A stretch of 64,000 bases of DNA, taken from Arctopsyche grandis (Eukaryota > Arthropoda > Insecta > Trichoptera > Hydropsychidae). The stretch covers positions 8,499,001-8,563,000 of the forward strand of contig NC_135361.1 of NCBI RefSeq assembly GCF_051622035.1, read 5' to 3'. Positions 11,263-21,886 of the stretch are shown in pieces. The notes below the pieces were generated by a model that saw only the letters and a list, made by a program, of their open reading frames with translations, ran no database searches and was not told the origin of the DNA. The first letter of the stretch is position 1. The number at the start of each line of letters is the position of its first letter. A program made the position numbers and the translations under genes.

Positions 11263-12250
11263 CACAGTAATAAATTGTTTTTTTATCATTTTCGAAATAT
11301 ACGATGAACACATATAAATATCTAAAACAGATTAGTATAGTGCGAACATTTGAAATTATGTATAATTCAACATTTTTAAAAATAAATTATCTAATGTGAA
11401 AATTTATGGTAATTTTTTAAACTGCTTATGTATAAAGGTACTTACATATGTTCATGTATGTTAGAATATGGAAGCTAGCAACCTATGTACATAAGTTGAA
11501 GTGCGGAAATAATAGCGAAGAGCTTTCAGCGACGTGATGGCGGCACGTTGAGCATTTTCCCCGTTATTTCACGGGTTGACAACCTTTTATTTCGCGTGTC
11601 CGGTGGCACGTGCAAAATGCGATGTCGGACGCGTGCGTCGCGCATGCGCAAACTCAATTTACACACGTCATACTCCACTGATTTATGACTTGTTGCTCTC
11701 CCTCCTCTCTGGACTCTGTCATCCTCCCCCCCTTCACCTCCCACCTCGGGTCAGCGCTCGTCAAAGGTCAAATTTTGCAAAATTACATAAACGGCACAAT
11801 CGCAAATATCCGCAATGTATAAAAGCAAACATGAAAATGATTTACGGAATGTATGTATGTACAAATGTATGTACGTCTTCAAGTGAGACTGGAATATTTA
11901 AAGAATGATGATCATCATCGGACTCGTAAGCTTACATTCACTTCAGCGCTAAAACGGAGTAAATCTATTAATGGCTCAATTTAAAATTGTTTACTCGTTT
12001 TGTATAATCAAATTACGGTTCAATTTAATTATCCCTTTAACTTGTTAGAAAATTTCGTGGAAAGCTCGAGTTTTCCTGTTCTTATACTCGGAATTTCGAA
12101 CGTTCAAAAACAATGGTAGACTCTTGAAGTTAAGACATTTTCTAAGAATTCCGATATTATAACTAGTAGCATAGTTAATATTTTCATTAATATATGCCTA
12201 AAATTTTGGTATGTAACTCTGTATTGAATTTATATAGGTAAATTGAATTT
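11263..12250. other. No gene recognised; GC-richer patch at 11530-11770
   Basis: The patch contains GCGTGCGTCGCGCATGCGC and CT-rich sequence, with overlapping ORFs on both strands that show no domain. The rest is AT-rich. This could be host promoter-like or UTR sequence, but nothing in the sequence settles it. Confidence 0.35.
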
Positions 12251-12256
12251 ATATAG

Positions 12257-12714
12257 CCAGCAGCATAGCTCGGTCGTTAAGCTTCTGCTTAGCGTCGAGA
12301 GGCACCGGGTTCGATTCCTGGGTCCGGGCCTCGAATGAAAATGAATTTTTCAGAGTATGCTGTTGGTCAGACCTGGATTTGTGACTCCAGGTTGATCGTT
12401 TCCTATCAGAGTTTGCCAATTTTCTCTGATTTCATTGTTGAAACGGTTCCCGGAAAAAAAAATTGGCTAAAAATCCTTCCTACCTATTATGTCACCACTA
12501 TTTGAAGTACAATTGATGTACAATAAAATTTATGTACAATTTATAGATGTTTCGTTAATTTGCGAGTTTTTCAGTGTCTCGTAATTCAACGACTTGTAAT
12601 AAAAATGCTGCATTTGTAATTGTAATTGTAATTTGTAATTGGCCAGGAAGGCGCATTGGGATTTACCTGTAAGGCCTTCCTGGTATATTTGTAAAATAAA
12701 TAAATAAATAAATA
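12257..12714 (+). mobile_element. SINE-1, full length reference copy
   Basis: A complete tRNA-derived SINE. The A box TAGCTCGGTCG is near 12267 and the B box GGGTTCGATTCC near 12308. The body carries GTTGGTCAGACCTGG, then a tail domain, then a perfect 10-bp stem-loop (CCAGGAAGGC 12643-12652, 21-nt loop, GCCTTCCTGG 12674-12683) and an (AATA)n end. Pol III would transcribe it from the internal promoter. Its mobility would depend on a LINE that recognises the tail. Confidence 0.92.
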
Positions 12715-12840
12715 TTACTAGTGTTTTTACTCGGCTTCGCTCGGTATTTGTAATATAAACCGCTTAAACATGGCCAATCTGATAGTAAACATTTTATTGA
12801 GTGAGATAGAGAGGGTTTGCAGATGCTTTTGCATCATATT

Positions 12841-13335
12841 ACCAGCAGCATGGACTAGTAGCTAGCATATATTGCTATGTTCAGTGTGGTTATAAGTTCG
12901 AGTGACACTGGTTGCTGCTGGCCAGACCTTGGTTTGTGACCAGGTCGGTCGTTTCCTATCAGAGTTTGCCAATTTTTCTGATTTTCATTGAAACGATTCC
13001 TGCAAAATTGGCTTTCCCTCCCCATTTGTCTCGCAAAAGCTTGAGTTATAACATGTTGTATGTTTTATCTCAAATTTTGCCGGGTTTCTCTCCATAGATG
13101 TCTCTGTGGATGATTGTTATGTAAAAATTCGTATTGTTGTATAAATATTTGTTGATCGTTTTGCATATGATGTTTGCAATGCACTTTGCTATGTTTGACC
13201 ATAGATGTCATGTGTAATTTCAAATTATATAATAATTATGTATATAATTTGGTGTGTTTCTTGATCTGTATAGTACACTCGTCGCATGAGAACGATCTGT
13301 AATGACGAGTGTACATAGATTGATTGATTGAATAT
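12841..13335 (+). mobile_element. SINE-2, full length reference copy
   Basis: The head CCAGCAGCATGGACTAGTAG has a different A-box context from SINE-1, and the B box is degraded (AAGTTCGAGTG). The body shares CTGGCCAGACCTTGG and AGAGTTTGCCAATTTT with SINE-1. The 3' end is a perfect 11-bp stem (GTACACTCGTC 13273-13283 with GACGAGTGTAC 13304-13314) around a 20-nt loop, followed by (GATT)n. Confidence 0.88.
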
Positions 13336-13858
13336 AAAAAATACTGTACAATAAACTCATGTTTTATGCAATGTTTCAGCGCTGCAAAGTTTCGTAATTC
13401 GCCCAGATTAACCATTGAAGGACGGAGCGTCGAGATCGAACGAGTGTCCCGAACCGGGGTCGAGTAAGACCCCAGTATTTTTTTTTATCAAAAAACAGCT
13501 TTTATCAATGCAAATGGGTTCAATATATATCTTATTAATCATTTTATACATCAACATAAAAAAGTTTTAGTCCTATAGACTATTTTTGTATTAAAAAATT
13601 ACGGCAACGAAAACAATAGCTTACGAAAATATAGCTGCCTCTTTCTCTCGCATTAATTCATCGATCAACAAGAATATGCAAGTGAACAGCCAAAAACATG
13701 ACTTATTGCCACCGCCTTTAAATCATGCTTTGGAACGTAGAAATGTATAAATGCATTGTTTTTACGATGTACCCCTTTTCTAAATCATAAAAAATCTATT
13801 AAAATAAATTTATTGTAATTCATTCTAGAAATTCCAGAAATATAGGGTGTATACATAG
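13336..13858. other. No gene recognised
   Basis: It contains a partial match to the small GCAACGTTTCGTAA repeat near 13380 and a short hairpin, GGGGTC...GACCCC, at about 13457-13473. The remainder is AT-rich without coding signal. Confidence 0.45.
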
Positions 13859-13868
13859 CTTTGAAAAC

Positions 13869-14255
13869 GGTCTCCGTGACGAGACAGAATGTTAAATTAC
13901 AGAAAACGCAAATATCGGAAGGCAAAGATCGAAAATCGAAAGATCTTACATAAGTCGAAAGATCAAAAAAAAATGATTCATGGTAAACGGTACATACTCA
14001 CTTAATTTGCGCGAGCAGGATACAACAGGAACAAGAGCAACAGGCTTTTCCTCCCGTATTAATGTGCGCGCGCAGAATACGGGAGGAAAACATGTTCTTG
14101 TTGTATCCTGCTCGCGTAAATTATGTGAGTATGTACCGTTTACCATGCATCATTTTTTTTTTGATCTTTCGACTTAAGATCTTTCGATTTTCGATCTTTG
14201 CCTTCCGATATTTGTGTTTTCTGTAATTAAACATTCTGTCTCGTCACGTAGACCC
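13869..14255. mobile_element. Foldback element, Mutator-like, 10-bp target duplication
   Basis: Almost the whole element is one inverted repeat: arms of about 180-190 bp (left end GGTCTCCGTGACGAGACAG, right end its near complement) around a short GC-rich centre at about 14060-14075 (TGTGCGCGCGCAG). The flanks are a perfect 10-bp direct repeat CTTTGAAAAC (13859-13868 and 14256-14265). Long terminal inverted repeats with 9-10-bp duplications characterise MULEs. The mirror ORFs inside (each starting MVNGTYS) arise from the palindrome and are not genes. Confidence 0.85.
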
Positions 14256-14265
14256 CTTTGAAAAC

Positions 14266-14851
14266 CACATGGTTATTACAAAAAACGTAAAAATTGGGGC
14301 AATTGCATACCCCACTTCGGTGAGGGAGGGTTAGAAGCCTTGCAAACAGAAAGTTTTATTTTTTGATCTATTTAAGTCAAAAATCTTCTTGAGAATCTTT
14401 AATGACTATCACCAGTGGTCAGTAGGACGATTATGTATAAGATTTATTGTCGCAGAACATTAAGAAGAAGGTTCGGTTCGCAAATAGTGTACAAGTCAGT
14501 GGCGTAGTGTACGTGTAAGCGCCGGAAGCGATTGTTTGATAGCTTGCGACAATAAAATAATGGGCGATTGTGCCTGAGGGCGAGAGGGCCAAAAGGTCAT
14601 GGGAGGGCACGCACGGAGGGCATGAATAGTAATAATGGTGGACCCCCGAACTGACGCAATATATAATGCAGGCCAGCTCGTGACTCAGGTGACAGCCGCG
14701 GCCCGCAATGCAGATGTTCTCAAACGGAGTCTTCTTACACTTTTAGAGGGTGGATCCTCCCAGCGCGACCCACATTATTACCTCTGTGTCCGGAAAACTT
14801 CCAAAAAAATCTTTAGCAATTATTCTTTGGGTTTTTCGGGGATCGCCATAA
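14266..14851. other. Unclassified block with one open frame at 14638-14850
   Basis: A GC-richer segment. An ATG frame at 14638 reads MVDPRTDAIYNAGQLVTQ and continues with an amphipathic-looking stretch to about 14790, then runs into LTR-1 sequence. It could be the N-terminus of a lost transposon protein or chance. TTATTGTCGCA (14445) and TGCGACAATAA (14546) form a separated inverted pair. No family is recognised. Confidence 0.25.
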
Positions 14852-17251
14852 TGTTTCATGTTTCATGTTCCAAAGCGCAGTTTATATATTTTTTAAATTA
14901 CTTGGTTAACAAACCAAGATTTCTTTATTATCATAAAATCGTAAAATTATTTTATTGGTAGATATATTTGAAAACTGCAAATTGAACTATGGAACGATGA
15001 TGAATTTAAAATGAGATACGTAGAACTTTGTTTCACTAATTAACATTGGTACACTATGTTCTGCTGCTGTGCTGACCGTTACTTGCGGGGTCGATATCAA
15101 TGACAACCATTCTCAGAGTCTCGATGGTGATGACTGACTTAAGTGATCAAATCAATGATTTTAATCTTTTGGGTTGAGCAAAGTCCGGCATTCCTATCTC
15201 ATGTGACTATCCTTTTACAGGTTGAGTCGGATGGTAACTGACTGACGAATGTTATCGAATCGCGATGTAAATAAATGATTTCTTTATTTCTTGGGTTGGG
15301 CAAAGTCCAGCACTCCTATATTATCTGACTATCCCTTTACAGGAATTTTAATGGACTTGTTACTCACGTATATGATTGTGAGAAAATGAATTTGATTAAT
15401 TATGGAACGATGATGAATTTAAAATGAGATACGTAGAACTTTGTTTCACTAATTAACATTGGTTCACTTTGTTCTGCTGCTGTGCTGACCGTTACTTGCG
15501 GGGTCGATATCAATGACAACCATTCTCGGAGTCTCGATGGTGATGACTGACTTATGTGATCAAATCAATGATTTTTATCTTTTGGGTTGAGAAAAGTACG
15601 GCATTCCTATCTTATGTGACTATCCTTTTACAGGTTGAGTCGGATGGTAACTGACTGACGAATGTTATCGAATCGCGATGTAAATAAATGATTTCTTTAT
15701 TTCTTGGGTTAGGCAAAGTCCAGCACTCCTATATTATCTGACTATCCCTTTACAGGAATTTTAATGGACTTGTTACTCACGTATATGATTGTGAGAAAGT
15801 GAATTTGATTAATTATGGAACGATGATGAATTTAAAATGAGATACGTAGAACTTTGTTTAACTAATTAACTTTGGTTCACTTTGTTCTGCTGCTGTGCTG
15901 ACCGTTACTTGCGGGGTCGATATCAATGACAACCATTCTCAGAGTCTCGATGGTGATGACTGACTTATGTGATCAAATCAATGATTTTAATCTTTTGGGT
16001 TGAGCAAAGTCCGGCATTCCTATCTCATGTGACTATTATTTTACTGGTTGAGTTGGATGGTGACTGACTGACGAATGTTATCGAATCGCGATGTAAATAA
16101 ATGATTTCTTTATTTCTTGGGTTGGGCAAAGTCTAGCACTCCTATATTATCTGAATATACATTTACAGGAATTTTAATGGACTTGTTACTCACGTATATG
16201 AATGTGAGAAAGTGAATTTGATTAATTATGGAACGATGATGAATTTAAAATGAGATACGTAGAACTTTGTTTCACTAATTAACATTGGTTCACTTTGTTC
16301 TGCTGCTGTGCTGACCGTTACTTGTGGGGTCGATATCAATGACAACCATTCTCGGAGTCTCGATGGTGATGACTGACTTATGTGATCAAATCAATGATTT
16401 TTATCTTTTGGGTTGAGAAAAGTACGACATTCCTATCTAATGTGACTATTATTTACAGGTTGAGTTGGATGGTAACTGACTAACTAATGTGATCGATTCG
16501 CGATCTACATATATAAATGATTTCTTTATTTCTTGAGTTGGGCCAAGAAAAAAAGAAATACGTCACTACTATCTTATCTAACTATCCCTTTACAGGAATT
16601 TTAATGGACTTAATTAACTTTGGTTCACTTTGTTCTGCTGCTGTGCTGACCGTCACTTGCTCGATATTAATGACCACCACTCTCGGAGTCTCGATGGTGA
16701 TGACTGACTTATGGGATCAAATCAATGATTTTAATCTTTTGGGTTGAGCAAAGTCCAGCATTCCTATCTCATGTGACTATTATTTTACAGGTTGAGTTGG
16801 ATGGTAACTGACTGACTAATGTGATCGACTCGCGATCTATATAAATGATTTCTTTATTTCTTGGGTTGGGCCAAGAAAAAAAGAAATTCAGCACTCCTAT
16901 CTTATCTGACTATCCCTTTACAGGAATTTTAATGGACTTAATTAACTTTGGTTCACTTTGTTCTGCTGCTGTGCTGACCGTCACTTGCGGGGTAGATATC
17001 AATGACGACCACTCTCGGAATCTCGATGGTGGTGACTAACTTATGTGATCGAATCTTGATCTATATAAATAATTTTTATCTTTTGGGTTGGGCGAAATCC
17101 GACATTCCTGGGTTGGGTAAAGTCCAGCACTCCTTTCTTATCTGACTATCCCTTTACAGGAATTTTAATGGACTTGTTACTCACATATATGAATGTGAGA
17201 AAGTCAATATGATTATTGTGGGAACTGCATTGATAAGCGAGGTACATAACA
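14852..17251 (-). mobile_element. LTR-1 copy expanded by an internal tandem array
   Basis: Read on the minus strand, the LTR starts with the complement of GGTACATAACA (ending at 17251) and ends near 14852 with a degraded ATGTTCCA (complement of the GGAACGTGACA end). Normal LTR-1 copies are 530-570 bp. This one is about 2.4 kb because a central segment is repeated. The ACTTGGTTAAC block, which marks the 3' part in all copies, occurs once near 14905. Confidence 0.8.
14988..17215 (-). repeat. Tandem array inside LTR-1, 413-bp and ~328-bp units
   Basis: TATGGAACGATGATGAATTT recurs at 14988, 15401, 15814 and 16227, giving an exact 413-bp period. Two further shortened units begin with CAGGAATTTTAATGGACTTA at about 16593 and 16921, a 328-bp period, and lack about 85 bp containing the TATGGAACG segment. 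Units are highly similar with scattered substitutions. The repeated piece is LTR internal sequence. Confidence 0.9.
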
Positions 17252-17952
17252 GTACATATGTACATATGTATGTACTGTATTCTGACTTTTTTCGAACTAT
17301 TCGGATTATAAAGCCACGTACTAAATGAAATTTATATGAAAAATCAACTCAGCACATCTAATATATATTCAGTTACTAGAAATAACAATGAGACGTATTA
17401 TTCAAATACATAGCAACTAACTAGCGACGAAAGCTTCAAAGTTTATTTTTTTCATTATTAACGGTAGGGAGCACACAGAGTCGTCAGACGCGTCTTAAAA
17501 TGTAACTTAAACATGAAACGGAGTCAATTAAGGGCGACATGTCCGGCCAATCCTAATTATCCTTGCGTCTTGGGTCGTCGTCTTCGTCCTCGGAAGCCGT
17601 ATTAAACGGCGTTCGAGTTTAATTTTCGACAAGAGTTTCTCGCAGTCATTGTCCAAGTTTGGAGTCTGAAGCTTGTATTGTATCGTTTTTGCACACAAGT
17701 GTCCAAGCTTCGCGGCCATAAATTACAATCGGAGACACACTTACGTAACTAAGTTTCTGAACACCCTCAAACATACACACATGCTGGGTATGACCCAGTG
17801 TTGCCATTGAGATTAGTTTCATTTTTGCGCCAAACGGGGAAATTGAGTTTGGTGTGGATTTTTTCAACCCCTTTGCGAATGCAATGGCAGTCTGAAAATC
17901 TGTATTAAACAAATGTCATTTGGTTTCGTTAAAATGGTAATACAGAAGACAT
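17252..17952. other. No gene established; possible RT scrap on the minus strand
   Basis: It starts with a TACATATGTA-type microsatellite at 17255-17275. On the minus strand at about 17670-17760, a segment reading PIVIYGREAWTL resembles the YG.E.WTL signature of RTE-type reverse transcriptases, but flanking frames do not continue the match. I treat it as unproven. Confidence 0.3.
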
Positions 17953-18200
17953 GACAGCGGTATGGCTCGATGGTTGCGTTTATGTTTAGCACCGAAAGGT
18001 TAATGGGTTCGATCCCGTGCTAATCTTTAATACTGCTGGTCAGACTTGGATATTTGTGACTCCAAGCCGATCTTTTCCTCTTACCGAATGCCCCGTCCTG
18101 ACCTATTACACATACCAATAACAATTTAAGTAATTTTACAGAGCATCATAGAGACATCTATGGATGAATTTTTGACAAATTTTGTTAAATTTGGGTTTTT
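17953..18200 (+). mobile_element. SINE, 5' half with a good B box
   Basis: The tRNA-like head is GGTATGGCTCGATGG (A-box region) and GGGTTCGATCCCG (B box). CTGCTGGTCAGACTTGG and the common body follow. The copy ends where repeat DR-1 begins at about 18201, without the 3' hairpin. Confidence 0.8.
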
Positions 18201-18580
18201 ACAAACCTCTTCTACATATGTTTGCTAGTTCGTCTGACAATATTTGGATTTGATATCCTACATTCTTACGATCGTTTTAAGACTTTGCCATTTTGCGCGG
18301 TTTGGTCAACAATATATGTATGTATGTATATGTATATTCAAATCGAATCTGCCAGTACGATGGAGAAAAAATGTTTAAAAAATGCTACGATTTTGACCAT
18401 CTTGACGTCTAATGGTAAGGTATTTATTTTCCTTTCCGCCACCATCTCGCTTTGACAGATTTTAATTTCCTATAAACGCTTATAACTTTTTCTTTTTCAC
18501 ACTATATCTTATGAAATTAGCATTATAGGTTCTCATTATCTCTCTTATATATTTTTACTTCACTCATAGGTTATATAATG
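18201..18580 (+). repeat. Unclassified dispersed repeat DR-1, copy 1
   Basis: The core features are CGATCGTTTTAAGACTTTGC, GCGCGGTTTGGTCAACAATA, ATTTTAATT followed by AAACGC, and CACTATAT followed by ATTATAGG. It starts near a CCTCTTCT motif shared by all five copies. No ORF, TIR or tail is obvious, so the class is unknown. Confidence 0.6.
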
Positions 18581-18704
18581 AATGTTAAAATGTTTATATT
18601 ATAGTGGTGATTCGATATGCATGTTATGGCTAAATACGTCAGTCTCAACTCTTATTGTGACATTTGTGACATTGACATCTCGATGTACGAATCGGTCGAT
18701 CGTT

Positions 18705-19085
18705 GTTTATAAGCCTCTTATCAGCTTGCTTTCGATTTTTTCGTCTGACGAAATTTGGGTTCTTATCCACACTCTTCCGATCGTTTCCAAATTTTGCCAT
18801 TTTGCTCGGTTTGTTCATCAATATATGTGGAAATCAAATCTGCCAGTATGATAGTGAAAAATAATCGTTATAACCACGTCTAAATTAGCGAAAATTTTGA
18901 TCACGGTGACGTTTTATAGGTAGTTACCACATTTGTTTGGCTATTCGCCACCCACTCGTCTTGTGGAGTTTAATTGTTTAAACGCCTAAACATTTTTCAT
19001 TTTCACACTATTTCTTATAAAATTTGCATTATAGGCTTTCATTATTTCCCATATATACATATTTTTACTTCCCATTTTTTTTTAT
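18705..19085 (+). repeat. DR-1, copy 2
   Basis: A direct repeat of copy 1 about 490 bp downstream (TTTTGCTCGGTTTGTTCATC, GTTTAAACGCC). The pair may be a local duplication. LTR-2 lies shortly after it. Confidence 0.6.
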
Positions 19086-19137
19086 CTGAACGTACTAATT
19101 CTAGCGGTTCTTCTTCTCGCAGAAATGTGTTACATAT

Positions 19138-19340
19138 TGTTACGTAGGGTTGGGTGCAGGATCCGGATAAAAATTCAAAGTCAGTTCACAGCATTTATTG
19201 AGTGATTGAAGAAATCCACGTACTGCCAGTGCTCTGTCCAGAATGCCTTGGTATGGCCTAAGTACCTACTTATAAAGGGCAGGTCACTCAGTGCATCTTC
19301 CTTGACACGTTTGTTTTCCTATTGTTATAGTCACGTAACA
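19138..19340 (-). mobile_element. LTR-2, short solo copy
   Basis: It begins TGTTACGTAGGGTTGGGT and ends CACGTAACA, the reverse of the LTR at 53641-53998. It shares AAAAGGC/CAGTCGTT-like, CAGCATTTATTGA and TATAAAGGGCAGGTCA regions with that copy. It is about 150 bp shorter, so it has internal deletions. Flanks CATAT and GATAT suggest a 5-bp duplication with one mismatch. Confidence 0.75.
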
Positions 19341-19389
19341 GATATGCAGTCCCACGGACTTACAATTTTTTGAAAGTGTCACTAAATAA

Positions 19390-20538
19390 CACTGATCGAC
19401 ATCAAAAATGGTTCAGAGACGAGATATGACTTTTCTTATATATCTATGCTCAGTAAACACGAATCTGGTAATAAAAAAATGTTGATTGGCTCGAGATTCG
19501 GAGATATGTATATGCATGTTGCGTGATTTTTATATATCTTGGTGTTGTTAGGCCGATGTCTCAAAATCTGTCAATTTCCTGTTCAAAATGAATATTGGAA
19601 TCTATAGTCGAGTATTTTATCTTCCATTTGTAGTACTTTTCAGCTTTCAAATGTCTCTAAGTAGTCGTCCAGTTCAAATCAAAAGTCAAAAGTACGTATT
19701 TTCACTTCGGATTTTTTCCCACTGTTAATGCTATTTTATATTGAGTATTTTCTATTGAAACATGTTTATTAGGATAGTGTTCTGGCCAAACTATTTTTTT
19801 TTCATTTAAAAGGGTTAATTGAAAGTGTGCTGAATTTTAAATCGGTAAAATTGTGACCCAAAAGCTCGTACTAGTATTTACTCGTATTTACACGAATCTG
19901 AATTCAATTTTATTTTCATTTTCAATTAATCATGCACCTTACAGATTCCTCCAAAGCGGCGAATGTGCTAAACAGATTAAGAATCGATACATCATATAAT
20001 ACATATATTATTATACATACAAACAAATCGAAATAACATCTGACATCTATGGTCAGACATTAATATAAACGTCGTAAACAATACGAATTATAACATTATT
20101 TATTTTTTGTAAAAATACGAAATATTTACATATATTTCAATAATCATCCATAGAGACATGTATGGTGAAAATTTGGCGAAACCTAAGAGATAATAATATC
20201 TCTAGGTTTTTCGCAATAGAAAATTGAATAAGAAAGCCAATTTTACAGGAATCGTTTCAAATCAGAAAAATTTACAAATTCTGATATGAAACGACCGACC
20301 TCGACAAACCAAGGTCTGGCCAGCAACGAGATTCCAGTGGGAAGCGAAATCGGCACCTCTAGCATGAGAGAATACAGCACTTACCACTAGACCACGCTAT
20401 TGGTTAATATATTAAATTGTCTTTATATGAGAATAAAATAAAATTCCATTTATAAAAATCATATTCCGACTATTATTGTGGATTAATAACAAAAATCTCG
20501 TCTCTGAACCAAAAAAAGTCTTCATTTGTCCAACAGTG
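19390..20538 (+). mobile_element. CACTG-ended MITE, copy 1, split by a SINE
   Basis: The ends are CACTG...CAGTG, with long inverted termini containing GGTTCAGAGACGAGATATGA. They are flanked by TAA on both sides (19387-19389, 20539-20541). CACTG ends with a 3-bp duplication suggest the CACTA/CMC superfamily. The interior matches the copy at 21232-21883 in reverse. SINE-2 at 19912-20402 interrupts it. No transposase is encoded. Confidence 0.8.
19912..20402 (-). mobile_element. SINE-2, full length, nested in the CACTG MITE
   Basis: The minus strand reads a head with a degraded B box (GGTGCCGATTTCGC), GGCCAGACCTTGG, the body, and a 3' hairpin region at about 19950-19990 with loop GAATCTGTAAG and an eroded stem, then an ATTGAAAATG tail. 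The uninterrupted MITE at 21232 gives the empty site. Confidence 0.8.
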
Positions 20539-20541
20539 TAA

Positions 20542-21228
20542 TTAAAGTAATTTCATATATAATTAAATTATTTTATAAAAGTTACAAACAGCTAATATAT
20601 GTAAATAGACGTATGTAGTTCAAAATCAGAAACTCCGACGTAAGCCATTCTAGTATCTTTTTCGATTTCTAGTTTGGTGTTTTTAATTTATACATTATAT
20701 ATTTGAATATTCTAGTTAGACTATAAGTGTATATACATATATGTATATTATATGCTGTAATGGTTGATGTTGTGCGTCACGTGTGTCCGCAGTTTTGCGG
20801 GTCGGCTCATGAGCCATTGTCTTAATGCATCGCGAGTTCGTGAGCCGGTTGTTAGATTGGGGCACGTGCCCCAGCTGGGTCAAGCGGCCCACATATTTCT
20901 TATCGCTACACTATACCACCTCCGAAACTGGTTCTACTATACATATAGAGGGTATGTATAGACGTACACTAGATAAAATCCCAAGTTTTCTATAGAAAAA
21001 CTTCCAAACTCCAAAGGAAACCCTCCGGTCAACAGTCAGTATTGTGAGTAGATTCCAAAAGTTGTCTTTTTAGTTTTGATAAAGAAATCGCCATTTGTGG
21101 CGAAGAGCAGTTCACAGAAAAATATTCAGTTGTTTGCAATCATTTCGTAAAGAAAAATAAAACAAAACGAAATGGTAATAGTTCGTAAGTTATGCCAATT
21201 TTGTATGCAATACCCATAATTCCTCCAA
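20542..21228. other. No gene recognised; palindromic GC patch
   Basis: Positions 20770-20900 are GC-rich and include TGGGGCACGTGCCCCA (20858-20873), a perfect 16-bp palindrome centred on the E-box CACGTG. Nothing else is recognised. Confidence 0.45.
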
Positions 21229-21231
21229 TAG

Positions 21232-21883
21232 CACTGTTCGACACGAAAAATAGTTCAGAGATGAGGTATGACTTTTCTTATAGATCTATGCCCAGTAAAC
21301 ACGAATCTTGTCTAAGTGGAATTTTATTTAATTCTCATATAAAGACAATTTAATATATTATCCCTATAAATTCAATTCAGATTCCTGTAAATGTAATTTT
21401 ACCGATTTAAAATTCAGCACACTTCCAATTAACCCTTTTAAACGAAAACAAAAAAAAATGTGGCTAGAACACTATCCTAATAAACATGTTTCAATAGAAA
21501 ATACTCAATATAAAATAGTATTAACACTAGGAAAAAATCTCAAGTGAAAATACGTATTTTTTACTTTTGATTTGAACTGGACGACTACTTAAGAGAGATT
21601 TTAAGGCTGAAAAGTACTACAAATAAAAGATAAAATACCCAACTATAGATTTCAATATTCATTTTGAACAGAAAATTGACAGATTTCGAGTCATCGACCG
21701 AACAAGACCAAGATATAGAAAAATCGTGCGATTTAAAAAACACATATGTATACATATCTCCGAATCTCAAGCCAATCAACATTTTTTATTACCAGATTCG
21801 TGTTCACTGGGCATAGATCTATGTATAAGAAAAGTCATATCTTGTCGCTGGACCAAAAAAAAGTCGTTATTTTTCGAACAGTG
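21232..21883 (-). mobile_element. CACTG-ended MITE, copy 2, uninterrupted (652 bp)
   Basis: Inverted termini CACTGTTCGACACGAAAAAT and the complement of CGAACAGTG enclose a 652-bp noncoding body. The flanks are TAG on both sides (21229-21231, 21884-21886). Orientation is opposite to copies 1 and 3. Confidence 0.85.
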
Positions 21884-21886
21884 TAG

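Noticed and set aside
12257..12330. Possible tRNA gene
   Set aside because: A and B boxes are present but the acceptor stem is not complementary, and the same head recurs with a SINE body, so it is a SINE.
13946..14177. Two mirror-image ORFs of 65-66 codons
   Set aside because: They arise because the foldback element is a palindrome; both read the same arms and no protein signature is present.
14638..14850. ORF beginning MVDPRTDAIY as a gag gene of LTR-1
   Set aside because: It lies on the strand opposite to the neighbouring LTR-1, ends in LTR sequence and has no nucleocapsid or capsid motif.
17528..17912. Minus-strand frames with a YGREAWTL motif as an RTE pseudogene
   Set aside because: The motif is short and the flanking frames lack the other RTE C-terminal landmarks seen at 40642, 54435 and 63014.
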